Source: Chondrus crispus
Taxonomy: Eukaryota; Rhodophyta; Florideophyceae; Gigartinales; Gigartinaceae
DNA: 64,000 nucleotides
Reading direction: 5' to 3'
NCBI RefSeq assembly: GCF_000350225.1
Contig: NW_005179069.1
Span: forward strand, 248,765-312,764
Shown: in pieces, positions 21,801 to 32,527 of the stretch
Position numbering within the stretch: position 1 is the stretch's first letter
Layout: each line of letters starts with the position of its first letter
Position numbers and translations under genes: made by a program
Notes under the pieces: generated by a model
Told to the model about the DNA's origin: nothing
The model's input: only the letters and a program-made list of their open reading frames with translations
Database searches by the model: none

Positions 21801-22683
21801 GACAATCTTGTCACTGAAAACGTACAACTATTTTCCCCATTTTTTTTTGTCTGAGGGATCTACTGTGTTCACCTTCCTTCCCTCGTCAATCAGTAGGAGA
21901 TCACCGTCTCGAAAGGCCTCGCTTCCCCGGTGGAGGTGACTCGCATGTAGAAACACGAACGGTGATACTGTGCGCGAATAGGACTTGCAGATCGCTTTTC
22001 ACAATCCTTTCCTTTCCAGCTCATGGAGACCACCAGGAGCACGTCATGCCGTCGGCACCATGATCCGAGCATCTTCTTTCACTTAGGTTCTTCTCATTTC
22101 CCTCGCGTCTTCCCAGCGTGGTCCGGGAAGACGCCTCCATCCTCAAAACAAAATAAAACAAAGCAGAACAGAAACCCTGAATGGCGAGAATCCCGCGACG
22201 CGGGCGTCGACCGTAACCTTGTCAAAGGCGGAATCGATCTCGAAGATTATCGCCTCTTCAACTTCCCCCTTGGACTCCTCATAGACTTGGTGACCGACCT
22301 CCGCGGTGCAGGGTCGTGTCTCTAACATCTCAAAAATAAAACGAAATAAAACAACACAAAAGCAATCACAAATAAAACAAAAACGAGACCGAACTGTTAT
22401 GAAGGTAAGAGTGAAAAAGGGTGGATTATCCAGTCCATGTCCCCGTTCTTCCCGCGTTCTTTCTTCGCTTGGCACCCCGTTACGCGACTTCCGACCTGAG
22501 TATCTCATCACGACGTTCATCCTACTCGCGCGCGCGCTGCCTCTACTTGCGGGTGGCTATCTGAAGGTCCCTCACCTGGTTTGTTCCATCTCATCGTTCC
22601 CCTTTTCTTGACCCTCAGGTCGGCTCGCTCTGCCCAGTGCGGATTACCGCACTGACATTGACATGTGAACTTCATGGTTACCA
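18834..22683. other. non-coding interior of element A
   Basis: 3.85 kb without a convincing gene on either strand. The part from 18.95 to 19.2 kb is strongly pyrimidine-rich on plus, i.e. polypurine on the element's own strand. The remainder has only short frames. Confidence 0.5.
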
Positions 22684-24291
22684 CTATCCTGATTGCGCTT
22701 GCGCGACCTGGGCGGGCAAGGATAATCTTTTCCGTCGGAAATACGTGACTGCCGCGCTGCGGGGCAATTGCTCAATGGGTTCCCACGTTGCGTCCTTGAG
22801 GGTATACCCATACCATCTCATTTTGAGAATTAATTTCTCCCCGTCGTAGCCGTGGTCCACGATCTTGTCGATCACATACTCCTGACTCCTGGATTCTTCT
22901 TCCTGCGTGTCCAACTGTCCGTCCCTCTTCCGGAGAGTCGGCGACTCATCCTCGTCCTGCCCTTCCGAACCTCCCATCTCTTGTAGACCGGGCGGGGTGC
23001 CCGTAGCTTCCTGATTTATCAACAGTCCGTCATCCATCCTATCTTTCGTTTGCGCGGCGAGTCCTTCTCGTTCTCCGTCTGTGTTGAGGAATTGTAGCGC
23101 TTGTCGTAGCCCAACTATCGGCGTGTAGTCCATGGCACTACGGGCTAATTCGACTCTATCTCGCGACACGCGTTCTTCCTGGTCGCCGATGGATATGACG
23201 ACCGTATTCTCAGTTGACTCCTTCACTTGATATGGACCTGTCGCCACTTGTGCCAACTTATGTTTCGGCTCGGTGGCCGTGCCTTGCTCTTTCCGAAGGA
23301 ATACGTATGATCCTGAAGGGATGTCATACTTCGACTTGCGGAGCCTTGCGTCGAAATTTTGCTTGTAGCGCGCTTGTTCTTTCCGCAAGCTCTTACCAGC
23401 GCCTTTCATCAGGCTTTCCAACCACGACTGCCATTTCAGGTAGTACGCTCGATTCGAGCTAAATCCTTCCAAACTTGGCTGTGCTTGTAACGCGATGCTT
23501 GTCGGCGCCCGAGCTAACACCAGCTCGTAGGGCGCCAGGTTCGTTGTTCGATGCACTTGCGTGTTGTATGCGAACGTCACGGCGTCGTTAAATAGGTCCC
23601 AGTCCTTGGGATGCTCTCCAACATATTTTCGCAACGCAGAAGTCAGCGTGCGGTTAAACCTCTCAACTTGGCCGTTGGCTTGCAGGTGGTACGTAGTCGT
23701 GAACACATTGCGTATGCCGAGAATTCGACAGACGTTCTGAAAGAACCGGGCCGTGAATTGTGTTCCATTGTCGGACAGCAGCTTGACCGGCGGTCCGTAC
23801 ACGAATACCCAATGGTGAACGAAGGCTTGTGCGATGTGCGCAGCTGATATCTTCTTCAACGGTACGGTTCGTACCAGTTTCGAGTACCGGTCGCTGATCA
23901 TGAGAATATACCGATTTCCTCGTTTAGTTGTAATTAGCTCGCCGAGAATGTCGATGGCGACAAACTCCAGCGGAGCTTTGGCCGTGAACAGCTTCATTTC
24001 CTTCGTGTTTTTTCTTAACTTCACCCTTTCCCGCGCGCATGCGGCGCAATTCTTCGCGACTGCGTAGCAGTCTAGGGCCATCGTAGGCCAATAAAAATAT
24101 CTTCTCAATGTTTTGTAAAGTTTCCTGCCTCCCGGGTGGCCTGCCAATTTTGCGTAGTGGCTCAACCCTAGGACGCGGTCCCTTAACGATTGTGGTATCA
24201 CGACTTGTACAAACTCTGCCGCGGTACGGCATAGAGTTCCTTCGAGTTCCTCGGTCTCCATGCTGAACGTTCTCACCTTTCCGGCGTCCAT
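22684..24291 (-). pseudogene. integrase with C-terminal chromodomain, element A
   Basis: 535 codons. In order: an HHCC zinc-binding domain (LSHYAKLAGHPGGRKL ... CAACARE), a DDE core with Asp in EFVAIDILGEL, Asp in LSDNGTQF and Glu in GQVERFNRT, a GPY-like segment (ATGPYQVKES), a charged linker, and a chromodomain at the very C-terminus (QEYVIDKIVDH, LKMRWYGYTLKDATWEPIEQL). The chromodomain makes this a chromovirus; in that clade it steers integration to chromatin marks. The domain is intact, but it is separated from RNase H by an in-frame TAA at 24292-24294 directly before its ATG, so it is not expressed as part of a normal Pol unless the stop is bypassed. Confidence 0.85.
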
Positions 24292-25557
24292 TTATTCCTT
24301 GATGCGGTTGCAGAAGGGGTCGACGGCTTGCTCGCGAATGAGCTCCTCCGGAGTGACCGCTTGTAATTGATCGAGGCGATCAGGGGCAGTCCCCCCCTCA
24401 AGAGCGAGGATGTCGTCTAGTGCGACAGAATTGTCCTCGTCCCCCACTGTTCCCTCGGCCGGTTCAACCATAAAGCGTGGAATTTCGTCGTCGATTTCGT
24501 CGACGGTTTCTCCAGCGGTCCGTAGTCTTGACAGGGCATCAGCTTGGCTGTTAGCCTTTCCCTTCTTGTACTTGATTTCGAAATCAAATTCCGAGAGGCG
24601 GAGCCTCCATCGGATTAATCTCCCGCTGGGGTCGGTTACGTTCATCAACCACCTCAATGAGCCATGGTCGGTATGCACAATGAAGTGCTCGCCATATAGA
24701 TATGGTCTTAAAGTCTGTTTGACCCAGATTACCGCTAGGCATTCTTTTTCTGATACAGAATAGTTTCTCTCGGCTGCGGCTAACGTTCTTGAAAAGAACC
24801 CGATGGGTTTACGCTGCGCATCCGGATGCGTTTGAAATAATGCAGCGCCGATTTGATAGTCGCTTGCATCAGTGTCTACCGAGTAGGGTAGGTCCTTCTT
24901 GGGCAGCGCCAACACCGGCGGTGCCAAGATGGCGTCCTTGAGCTTATGAAAAGCTTTTTCGCACGGTTCGTCGAATCCTCCCAACTGGACCGGTTGTCCC
25001 TTCTTCAATAGTTGATTGAGCGGATGCGCAATTTTCGCGTAATGTGGGACAAACCTGCGGTAGACATTGCAGAGTCCCAAGAAGCTCCTGAGCTGGGTCT
25101 GCGTTTGAGGGTACCTCACTTGTTCCAGTGCGGTGGTTCGCGCGGCGTCAACTTCCAATGTACCTGGCGGAACGACGTGGCCCAGGTACTTGATCTTTTC
25201 GACGAAAAATTCGCACTTGCGAAGCTTGAGCTTCACACCTGCCTTTTCAAATACAGACAGTATTTCGTCAACGTGGAAGACGTGCTGCTCCCAGGATTTG
25301 CTGAAGATGATGATATCATCTAAATATACCAGACAGCATTTCCAGCGGAAAAGAGAGCAGGATATCCATAGCTCTCTGAAACGTCGCTGGCGCATTGGTA
25401 AGCCCGAAGGGCATTCTTGAAAAACGGTAGAGACCTGAGTGACACGAAAAAGCTGTCTTGTCGCGGTCCGCTTCCGGAATAGGCATTTGCCAATACCCTG
25501 AAATCGCGTCCAACGCGGAAAAGACCTTGGTGTCTCCCAACGAGTCCAGACACTCAT
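24292..25557 (-). pseudogene. reverse transcriptase (3' part) and RNase H, element A
   Basis: Contains the RT active site LVYLDDIIIFS, the thumb/connection (KYLGHVV, LRSFLGLCNVYRRF, HPLNQLLKKG) and an RNase H domain with its acidic residues (SVDTDASDYQIG, VSEKECLAV, VHTDHGSL, SQADALSRL). In phase with the integrase frame downstream. The true coding part begins around 25345. Upstream of that, the RT continues in the other phase (25316-26548), so one frameshift near the CTCTCTTTTCC run breaks the enzyme just before YLDD. Confidence 0.85.
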
Positions 25558-26548
25558 CTATGCGCGGCAAAGGGTACGTGTCCTTCACCGTTACCGCGTT
25601 TAACCTGCGATAGTCGACACAAAAGCGCATCGATCCGTCCGGCTTGGGCACTAATAAAACGGGCGACGCCCATTCTGACTGCGCCGGCTCGATGACTCCT
25701 GCTTCTAACATCTTCTGTACTTCTGCGTCCTCGACCTCCTGAGCCTTTGGACCGGCTCGGTAGGGACCTGGTGCGATTGGCCTTGTATCCGGGGCCAGTT
25801 CAATCCGGTGGACCGTGGTGTTGATTTCACCAAGTGTCCCATCCCACATGCGGGAATATTTTTTTAGCATCCGACGGAATCTTTCGCGCAGCCGGTCCGG
25901 CACGTGGCTCAGGTCGAGCTCCTCCACGTCCGGCGGGGGAGGCTCAATCCGCCGCTCCGGCTTCGTAGTTGCCGTCGCGGAGAGCCCTTCCTCCCGTTCT
26001 TCTGGCTGGTCCTCGCGATCTTGTTCCGACGGTTCGCATCTTCTCTCGCCCGTAGGCGGCGGGGTAGAATTAGTAAATTTTTCCTCATCCCTTTCTTGAA
26101 TTCCAAGTACCTCACCAATGGTGGTATTGCTCTTAAATACGGCCCTCGGGTGCGGTAGTAGTTCCGCCACCACTTGGCCTTTTTGAACCCTGACAGGGTA
26201 CTTCCTAAAGTTCGCTACAAGCAATCTAAAAGGTTTGTCAGGCTCAACTCGAACTACACCGTTGGTGCTTACCAGTCCGTGTTTGTCGTACAGGGGTGCG
26301 TAGGGTTGAACGACGACCAGCCCAGTCCTCTTCGAGGTGCATTCGACCATGTGTTGCGTCCCTGGCCCAATGGTCGTGGCTCTTGCCACCTTCACCCTGG
26401 GGGAAATTCGCTCCCCTTTTGTATCGGTCTCGCCCTCTCCGGGAACCAAATGCTTCTTCGATCTTCTCGCCGAGAATCGCCATACGATCGGAACCTCCGA
26501 GAAGTCCGCCAACTCAACTGTCCTCGTTCGTGGGTAGATAGCCTCCAC
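25316..26548 (-). pseudogene. protease end and RT fingers/palm, element A
   Basis: Begins with the end of the protease domain (FVEAIYPRTRTVELADFSEVP), a linker, and the RT start (APDTRPIAPGPYRAGPKAQEVEDAEVQKMLEAGVIEPAQSEWASPVLLVPKPDG; RFCVDYRRLNAVTVKDTYPLPRIDECLDSLGDTKVFSALDAISGYWQ; MPFGLTNAPATFQRAMDILLS). It is in phase with the protease frame upstream but separated from it by a TGA at 26558-26560. Where that TGA stands, related elements have a residue inside the ILGADY...FVEAI motif, so it is most simply a point mutation. Confidence 0.85.
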
Positions 26549-26557
26549 GAACCTATC

Positions 26558-27391
26558 TCAATAATCCGCTCCTAGAATTAGGGGAACTGCGAGTTTTTCA
26601 CAAACTATAAATTCAACTGAAGCCACGAAACGTCCAAGTCTCACAGGCATTCTGAGTGTACCTAGGGTTCGGAGTGGCCTGTTGTTCGCATCGCTGATGT
26701 CTTGGGTCGGTCCGAAGGACACAAGAGTTTCCATTCCTGCGGGAAGCTCGGATCTCCGGATGAGATTAGGTCCCGCGCCGGTGTCCAACACGGACAGTAC
26801 ACGGCTCATCAATCCGACCGTCGGTCCAATGTCCGCGAAGACTTTGTAGTTTTTCCTCGCAAGGACCAAAATCCTCTCGGGACATTCCCCGCGTTTGACC
26901 CTGTACCAGGGGCGTCGGACTTGCTCCAACGGATCGTCCTTGCCTCTTCGCAGAATCTTCTTGACCGCAATGGGTCCTTTCGGGTTATCGATGATTCCAA
27001 CTGTCTCCTCATCATCGACTGCTTCCTTCACTAAAAGCAGGGAACGGAACTGGGTTCCGGACACGGTTCGCCGGACACATGTCTCTCCTTTCGAATTTTC
27101 TTTTGAGATTCTCCCCCGTAGTTTTCCTGTCGCTGCGGATTTCTTCTCCAATCCGACGACGGCCCCGCGGCCAGCCTTCCTGATGTCCGGTTCGAACCTT
27201 CGGCAGAGGCACTCGGTGTGCTCGCCGCCTGTGATTCGAACCACTGTTTTACCTTCAGGTAACTTGTCGACGGAATTCCCAACCTCTCTATCGGGGAGAG
27301 CATCTCGTAGTTCTTGAGAACTCCGTGCATCTCTCGGAAGGAGAGCAAACACGTAGGCGCTCCGTGGCCCTTCTCGTAGCAATGGTAGCAT
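26558..27391 (-). pseudogene. aspartic protease region of pol, element A
   Basis: Retroviral-type protease with the active-site motif VLDTGAGPNLI, the flap-like stretch (NNRPLRTLGTLRMPVRLG) and the closing ILGADY. It overlaps the end of gag (27031-27391) in the -1 phase, the arrangement used for programmed frameshifting between gag and pol in many Ty3 elements. I did not identify a convincing slippery heptamer in the overlap. Confidence 0.75.
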
Positions 27392-29403
27392 ACGAGGCCA
27401 TGCCTCTTCTGAGGGTACCGCGAACTTGGCGGTCCTCGGGCCGTCCGCCAGCCCGTCCAGCCCGGTCTTCTGAAGGCCGTACCCTTGTCTTCCATCGGAA
27501 TTCTTGGCGCGGGCGTGTGTCCGCGCCCTCGAAACGCCAACACGGGTTCCGCGGCCTCTGTATACGAGCCCGTCGTATACGTGGGCGTCCGTAGCGTGGA
27601 CATCCCACTAGCCCCGTGATTCTCGTCTCCATACCCCTCGGGGGGGTCATAAAAATCGCCCTCGGCAACCAGTGCTCCTGCGTATCCATTTTCTTCCTGA
27701 TCAACAGTACTAGGTCCTCTGGACGCCGAAAGTGAATCGGCCAAGTGGACCACGCCGCGGGTTTTTCGCGTGGGGTGCGGAGGCTTCTGCTTCCCCCCCG
27801 TCCTTAGCGTCGCTGGCGCTTGGATGGTGACTCTCCTAGTCTTCCTCTCCTTGGCGTGGCTCGCCGAGCCATGCACCTTCGCGTAATTAACTAGTCTCAA
27901 AAACGAAACGTCCCGATTGTCTTGTCGGTATTGAGATACCATCGGCTTGATACTCGAATCGAGTCCTTCAATAAACATTGTCATCTGTTCTTCCATCGAA
28001 TATACGTTTCCACATCGATTGCTCGCGTCCGTCAGACGGATATAAAATTCCATCTCGTCTTCAGACGGTAGCTGCTGTACTTCCCGTAAAGCGAGTACGG
28101 CTTGGCGGATGGCCTCATCGGTGGCGAAGCTTCGCAATAGCCACTGTAAGGCCTCCGGCCAGACGGATATTTTCCCATGGTGGGACCCCGCCGTTTGTGA
28201 CACCGAAGTGTACTGCCTCAAGGCGATTCCGCTGAGGAACTCCGGTAGCAAGCGGATCGCTTGGCCTTCATTAATCTCCTGGGTGTCAAATTCCTGGACT
28301 ATCTTAGCTAAAAAATCTAGAACCAATACGCCATCGTCTCCTGTGAACGTATTGTCTCCCTTCACCTTCGGTGGTATGTCTCTTCTGATCTTTCGCACGG
28401 CGGTCCGCCGCTTGCCCGACAAACGTGTCTGCGGGTTCCGCAGGCGGTAGGTCCTGTACGAAAGCAACTTCTTGAAGAGGTGGTTGGTCGGATTTAATTC
28501 CTCCAACTCCTCCCATCGCGGTCCGCGCCGCGTCGCGATGTCTTCTGGCTCCGCTTCTTGATCTCTCCGCGAGGCGGACGAAGTGACTCCGCCTCGTTTG
28601 GAGCTCCTCTTATTTGACGAAATTCCATTTCCGTCTGTCGATCTTCGGTCGGAATTTCTCGAATGGTTCGACGAGCCGTCGTCACCATTTTCTGCTGAAA
28701 CATTCGACTCCGAATTTGAGTCGCAATTTTCGCGGTCGTCACTACAGTGACTTTTCTTCTTCTTTCGGCCCTTGGCCGACTTGGGGCTCTTCCACTTGGA
28801 ATCCCGGGTTCGGACTGACTTGTCCTTCTTCGTTGGAATGTCGATTTCTTCTCCCTCGGAGAGCGATCCCGCGTCCAAACTTGGTTCGGCCCGGCCCACA
28901 GCTTGCTCAAGGTCCTTGAGTCGCCGCGAAGCGCGGTAGAACCGGTCGTCGATGCTGTCCCTTGTCTTGGCCAGCGTTTCCCGGGTCTGATTCGCGTCTC
29001 GCCGCGCTTCTTTCGCGGCGAGCTTTAGCGAATCCAGCACTTCCGGATCTCGGCCCGGGGACGCATCGGTACCTAAATTCTCAACGAGAACCACACAGGC
29101 AGTCAGCTCTTCAAGCGCAGCGTGGAACTCGGATTTTAGCAACTCCTGTTGCTTCTGAAAAATACCCAGAAGTTCGTCGAGCTTGTTTTTCGTCTCCTGA
29201 CGAATCTCCTCGCTCAAGTTCTCGAACTTCTCTTCCAGGCCGTTCTTCTCAGCGGCCGTCCCCGAAGGGGACGCTTCTGCAACTGGATCAGTAGCCGAAT
29301 TTCCTTGGCTACGTGTACGAGGTCCTCGCGGAATCCTCGACTCTTGAGCTGATCCAGCCCTTCTGACCCCAGGACCGACGTCCTTGGGTTGGCTTGATGC
29401 CAT
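27031..29403 (-). CDS. gag: Gag polyprotein, element A
   Basis: 790 residues, uninterrupted. The N-terminus is basic and Pro-rich (SRIPRGPRTRSQ), followed by a coiled-coil-like region to about residue 170, and a Ser/Arg/Lys-rich low-complexity segment. Next is a capsid domain (LLSYRTYRLRNPQ, VLVLDFLAKIVQEFD, LRQYTSV, EMEFYIRLTDASNRCG, MFIEGLDSSIKPMVSQYRQ), an Arg/Gly/Pro-rich linker and a zinc knuckle CYHCYEKGHGAPTC encoded at 27349-27390. It forms the virus-like particle and binds the element RNA. The start ATG lies 70 nt from the PBS. The N-terminal ~165 residues are shared with the fragment at 2916. It is unusually long for a Ty3 Gag because of the N-terminal extension. Confidence 0.85.
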   Translation of the reverse strand: MASSQPKDVGPGVRRAGSAQESRIPRGPRTRSQGNSATDPVAEASPSGTAAEKNGLEEKFENLSEEIRQETKNKLDELLGIFQKQQELLKSEFHAALEELTACVVLVENLGTDASPGRDPEVLDSLKLAAKEARRDANQTRETLAKTRDSIDDRFYRASRRLKDLEQAVGRAEPSLDAGSLSEGEEIDIPTKKDKSVRTRDSKWKSPKSAKGRKKKKSHCSDDRENCDSNSESNVSAENGDDGSSNHSRNSDRRSTDGNGISSNKRSSKRGGVTSSASRRDQEAEPEDIATRRGPRWEELEELNPTNHLFKKLLSYRTYRLRNPQTRLSGKRRTAVRKIRRDIPPKVKGDNTFTGDDGVLVLDFLAKIVQEFDTQEINEGQAIRLLPEFLSGIALRQYTSVSQTAGSHHGKISVWPEALQWLLRSFATDEAIRQAVLALREVQQLPSEDEMEFYIRLTDASNRCGNVYSMEEQMTMFIEGLDSSIKPMVSQYRQDNRDVSFLRLVNYAKVHGSASHAKERKTRRVTIQAPATLRTGGKQKPPHPTRKTRGVVHLADSLSASRGPSTVDQEENGYAGALVAEGDFYDPPEGYGDENHGASGMSTLRTPTYTTGSYTEAAEPVLAFRGRGHTPAPRIPMEDKGTAFRRPGWTGWRTARGPPSSRYPQKRHGLVCYHCYEKGHGAPTCLLSFREMHGVLKNYEMLSPIERLGIPSTSYLKVKQWFESQAASTPSASAEGSNRTSGRLAAGPSSDWRRNPQRQENYGGESQKKIRKERHVSGEPCPEPSSVPCF

Positions 29404-29472
29404 GGTCCGCTCTTAATAAACGAGACCTATCCAACTAAACTACCTATTTCCGACTTCTGTGCGTAGTTCCCA

Positions 29473-29492
29473 GATTCTAGGTCGGGAGACCA
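29473..29492 (-). other. primer-binding site of element A
   Basis: On the minus strand TGGTCTCCCGACCTAGAATC, 4 nt inside the 5' LTR. Same PBS and spacing as at 2754. Confidence 0.8.
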
Positions 29493-29496
29493 CTTA

Positions 29497-30597
29497 TGTA
29501 GTGCAATGTGCCTGTCAGGCCGGAACCAGGGTCCAACGGTCCAGCGACAACACAACCAACAAACAACAACCAAAAAGAGTTGCCGACGGCACAACCCTAC
29601 GGAGTGTCCGATTCTCCCTTTCCCTTTAAGTGGGTTTGCGGCCCACGGTAGCTCAAGTCCCTGACAGGGGGGGGGCAAAAGGAAGAGGCCCGCCCCTGGA
29701 CTGATGGTGGTAGAGTCTTGTACAGGCAGCTGCTCGGCGAGTTCGGGGCGGTAATTAGGAAGCCGGGCCCGATGGGTCGTAAATCCAATGCTCGCGGAGC
29801 ACCTGTTACACCTTATACACTTGATAAGGTCTTCGACGGGGGCGTCGCATTGCAGCCCGACGGGAATTAGCAAATAGGTAGCAGCGCTACACCTCCGTAC
29901 TGCCAGATGGCAAAGTACCGACACCGGAACGGTCGCAACCTGTATCCGATGGAACCAACACTGTCCTGTATACACAACAGGACCTTCGAGGAAACGTCGT
30001 TGCAACAGCCTCCGTCGGTGGTCGTAAACAAGTAGCAGCGCTACACCCACGTGTCGCCCGATGGCAAAGACACCTACACCGGTCCGGTCGCAACCAAAGC
30101 CGATGGCACCAACAACAAACAAAAGAACCAACACAAGAGCCCGATGACTCAAGTCTACACAATGCAGATCGCAATCAGGCACTGTGGAACCAACACAAGA
30201 TAAGGGAATAGAAATAGAGATAGAAATAGAAAAGGATAGGTGAAATAAAGGAAAAGAAAAGGGAACCCCCGAGCGCAAAGGATAACGTAATCTGTGGTAA
30301 AAGGGAGCGTCTTGGGAAAGACGGACTTCGACCAAGGCGATATTCAACTCTGGCAACTCGGGTTACCTTTACTAACTTGGTGGTCAGAGGGCTAAGGTAT
30401 ATATATCGCCCCGCCGGAGCCACTACAGTAGCTCTCGGCGCTAGATCCTAGATCTAATCTAATGTTAAATAACTAATATGCAACTAATTAAAACTAATAA
30501 TTAAAATAATAAAGTGAAATGATTTCCACTTTTGCTTGTCATACCCCATCATTTCCATTTCTTTTCACCCCCCTGTGCAGCCGCTTATTGCACTACA
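29497..30597 (-). repeat. 5' LTR of element A
   Basis: 1101 bp. Followed (minus strand) by the PBS, so a 5' LTR. Its outer edge at 30597 abuts GTCACTTCATT, which is coding sequence of the element B gag. Confidence 0.9.
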
Positions 30598-31500
30598 GTC
30601 ACTTCATTCCGTCAGAGCTCGAATATGACGGAGGAGGTGTACAGTAACCAGTTGTGGGACAAGGCGTTGCGCTGCGGAACCGTGTTTTCGGACAGGCGCT
30701 TAAAGTCCCTTTTCGTTGAGGGACTTCTGCCAGAGACGTGCGCGCAGGTGCAGAATTATCTCGCGACGCATCCGGGCGTGGACTACCAAGCGGGGGCACG
30801 CTACGCGCAAGCGATAGGCGAGACGCACCACTCGGCTCGAAGACAGTCGACCTCGCTCACGTCGCCTCAAGCACCGTCCGAGTCGTTGAGATTAATCACG
30901 CGCAACGTGCGGAGAAGGCCCGTGCTGTCGGTCGAGTCCCTATCTGAACACCCGACAGCGCGCGGAACCGAAACGGAGGAGATACTGGCGGTGACGGACC
31001 AGTCGGTGACGCCGAGCTCGCTTAGCTCTCCGCCGACTAGCTACCATCCGTCACCGGCCTCGTCCCCGGCGGGCGCACCGATGGCGCCCGCCCAACAAAA
31101 TGACGAGCGCGCATATCCGTACGGAAGGCCAGTACAGAACCAGCGGGTCCGGTTCTTCAACCAAGGATTACCTGGACCCCCGCCGTGTCGGTTCTGTCTG
31201 GACCTGACCCACCGCCAGGAGCAATGTCCTGTGGTGGCGGATAGCGCGCTGCGTTCGAAGCTTTTGCAGGCCCGCGAGGCAAATTATCAAAAGCTTCGGA
31301 TCCGTCAAGGTCTTCGTCCGGGTTCGCCGTTCGAGCGTCAACCGCCGACCGCTTGGCGAAATTCGCGTGCGCAGGCTCCCACGGGCATCAACGTGGTCGA
31401 GCCGCGCGAGGCCGTCCAATCGGAAGAGGCCGCGCTGCCGCAGACGGACGAGGGGCCCGAGTACCTTGGGTTGACGGGGGAAGCCGGGGAGGACGCGTAG
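30598..31500 (+). pseudogene. gag C-terminal half of element B
   Basis: An open frame directly from the insertion edge of element A to TAG at 31498. Capsid end (EVYSNQLWDKALRCGTVFSD, LKSLFVEGLLPETCAQVQNYL), a Pro/Ser linker, then a zinc knuckle CRFCLDLTHRQEQC (CX2CX4HX4C, 31186-31227) and an acidic tail. Capsid similarity to the element D remnant at 1.1-1.65 kb shows B and D are related. The missing middle of gag is not found next to 12955, so this copy cannot encode a full Gag. Confidence 0.75.
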
Positions 31501-31599
31501 AGGCGTCGACGATCCTCCCCGTGCCAAGCCTCAACAAACAAGGCACCCCGTCCACCGCTCCGGTACGCGCGCAATCGCAGAGCCGAACGGACGAAGCGG

Positions 31600-32450
31600 C
31601 AATTTGCTTCTTCAAGAAGCAAAATTATAAGGTCACCGAAACGGTCGGACAACGACGCGCGATGATGCGTGCCATCACGCCGGTTCTAGATTCGGGCGCC
31701 GGCCCGAATCTGATCCACCTACGCTGTGTGGCAGAACCGTGGCGCGCTGCCATCCAGTCCGGGGGAGCCCGCCGCTCATCGACGCTTCCAGTAGGTTTAT
31801 GAAGGCCCTCGGCGAGTTCAAACTGTACGTCCGGATTAGTGAGTTCGTCGTGCGCGTACCGTTATTGGTCGTCACCAACCTTGCGGTGGACTGTATTCTC
31901 AGAACCACGTTCCTGGATCGCCACGTGAAGGCGATCCTGCCACCGCGGAGGAAGGTGCTGTTCCATCATGCGCCGTCCGTAGCGCTGACGGGAGTCACAC
32001 CCTCGAGGCACGACCGCAAGATGGCCTCGAGGGGACCATCGCGGCAGCTCCCACATGGGGAAAATTCGGCCGACCGGAAGCACGGGCGGGCAGTTCCCGA
32101 CGAACGTACCGTCACGGAAAATTGGGGTGGTCAAGGGGGTCACGATACCGTCGATGACCCAAGCGATGGTACGCGTGGCAACACCAGTTGGGGGGCTTTG
32201 CTTCCTGCAAAACCACCCAAAAACGGCGCATAAGAATTTATTCCTGATGGCCCAGGGGGTCATGGACCTTTTCTCGGGCGAGCGGTTTACGGTGCTCGTT
32301 AGCAACTTCGGAAATCGCGCGGTCCACGTCCCCAAGCATACCGTTGTCAGTCTCGCGTTGCCATCCCCCATACACATCCTGACACTTATCGTGTCGGCCC
32401 CGGGAGAGGCCGACGCTAAGAAAGGGGGAGGGAACAAAAATAATTCCTCG
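31600..32450 (+). pseudogene. protease region of element B, frameshifted
   Basis: The active-site motif PVLDSGAGPNLI is encoded at about 31683-31720. The remainder of the protease (FKLYVRISEFVVRVPLLVVTNLAVDCILRTTFLDRHVKAILP) is in another phase from about 31.74 kb. A third phase from 32.1 kb carries a VKGVTIPSMTQAMVRVATPVGG stretch that matches the linker before RT. At least two frameshifts are needed to read through. Confidence 0.65.
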
Positions 32451-32527
32451 GCTGTTACGGAGGAACAGGCGCGACGCGAACAGCCCGCTACGGACGGAGG
32501 CCGAATTAATTCCTCGTCAGTGGGGAA

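Larger units (their letters stand above)
15655..30597 (-). mobile_element. chromovirus A (Ty3), 14.9 kb, minus strand
   Basis: The 5' LTR is at 29497-30597, with PBS just inside it. gag, protease, RT/RNase H and integrase plus chromodomain run leftwards to 22684. Then come 5.9 kb of extra sequence, a polypurine tract (AGAAGGGGAATA on the minus strand, 16753-16764) and the 3' LTR 15655-16752. The two LTRs are nearly identical over U3 and most of the rest, but their differences cluster in the last ~190 nt (U5). No matching 5-bp TSD is visible (AAAAT on the left, GTCAC on the right), which suggests LTR-LTR recombination or rearrangement at the left end. It sits in the gag of element B. Confidence 0.8.

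Noticed and set aside
29427-30356. 309-codon open frame inside the A-family LTR (also 233 codons at 15811-16512)
   Set aside because: It is shared only because the LTRs are copies, contains simple-repeat translation (ISISISI) and shows no domain. It breaks at single-base differences between copies.
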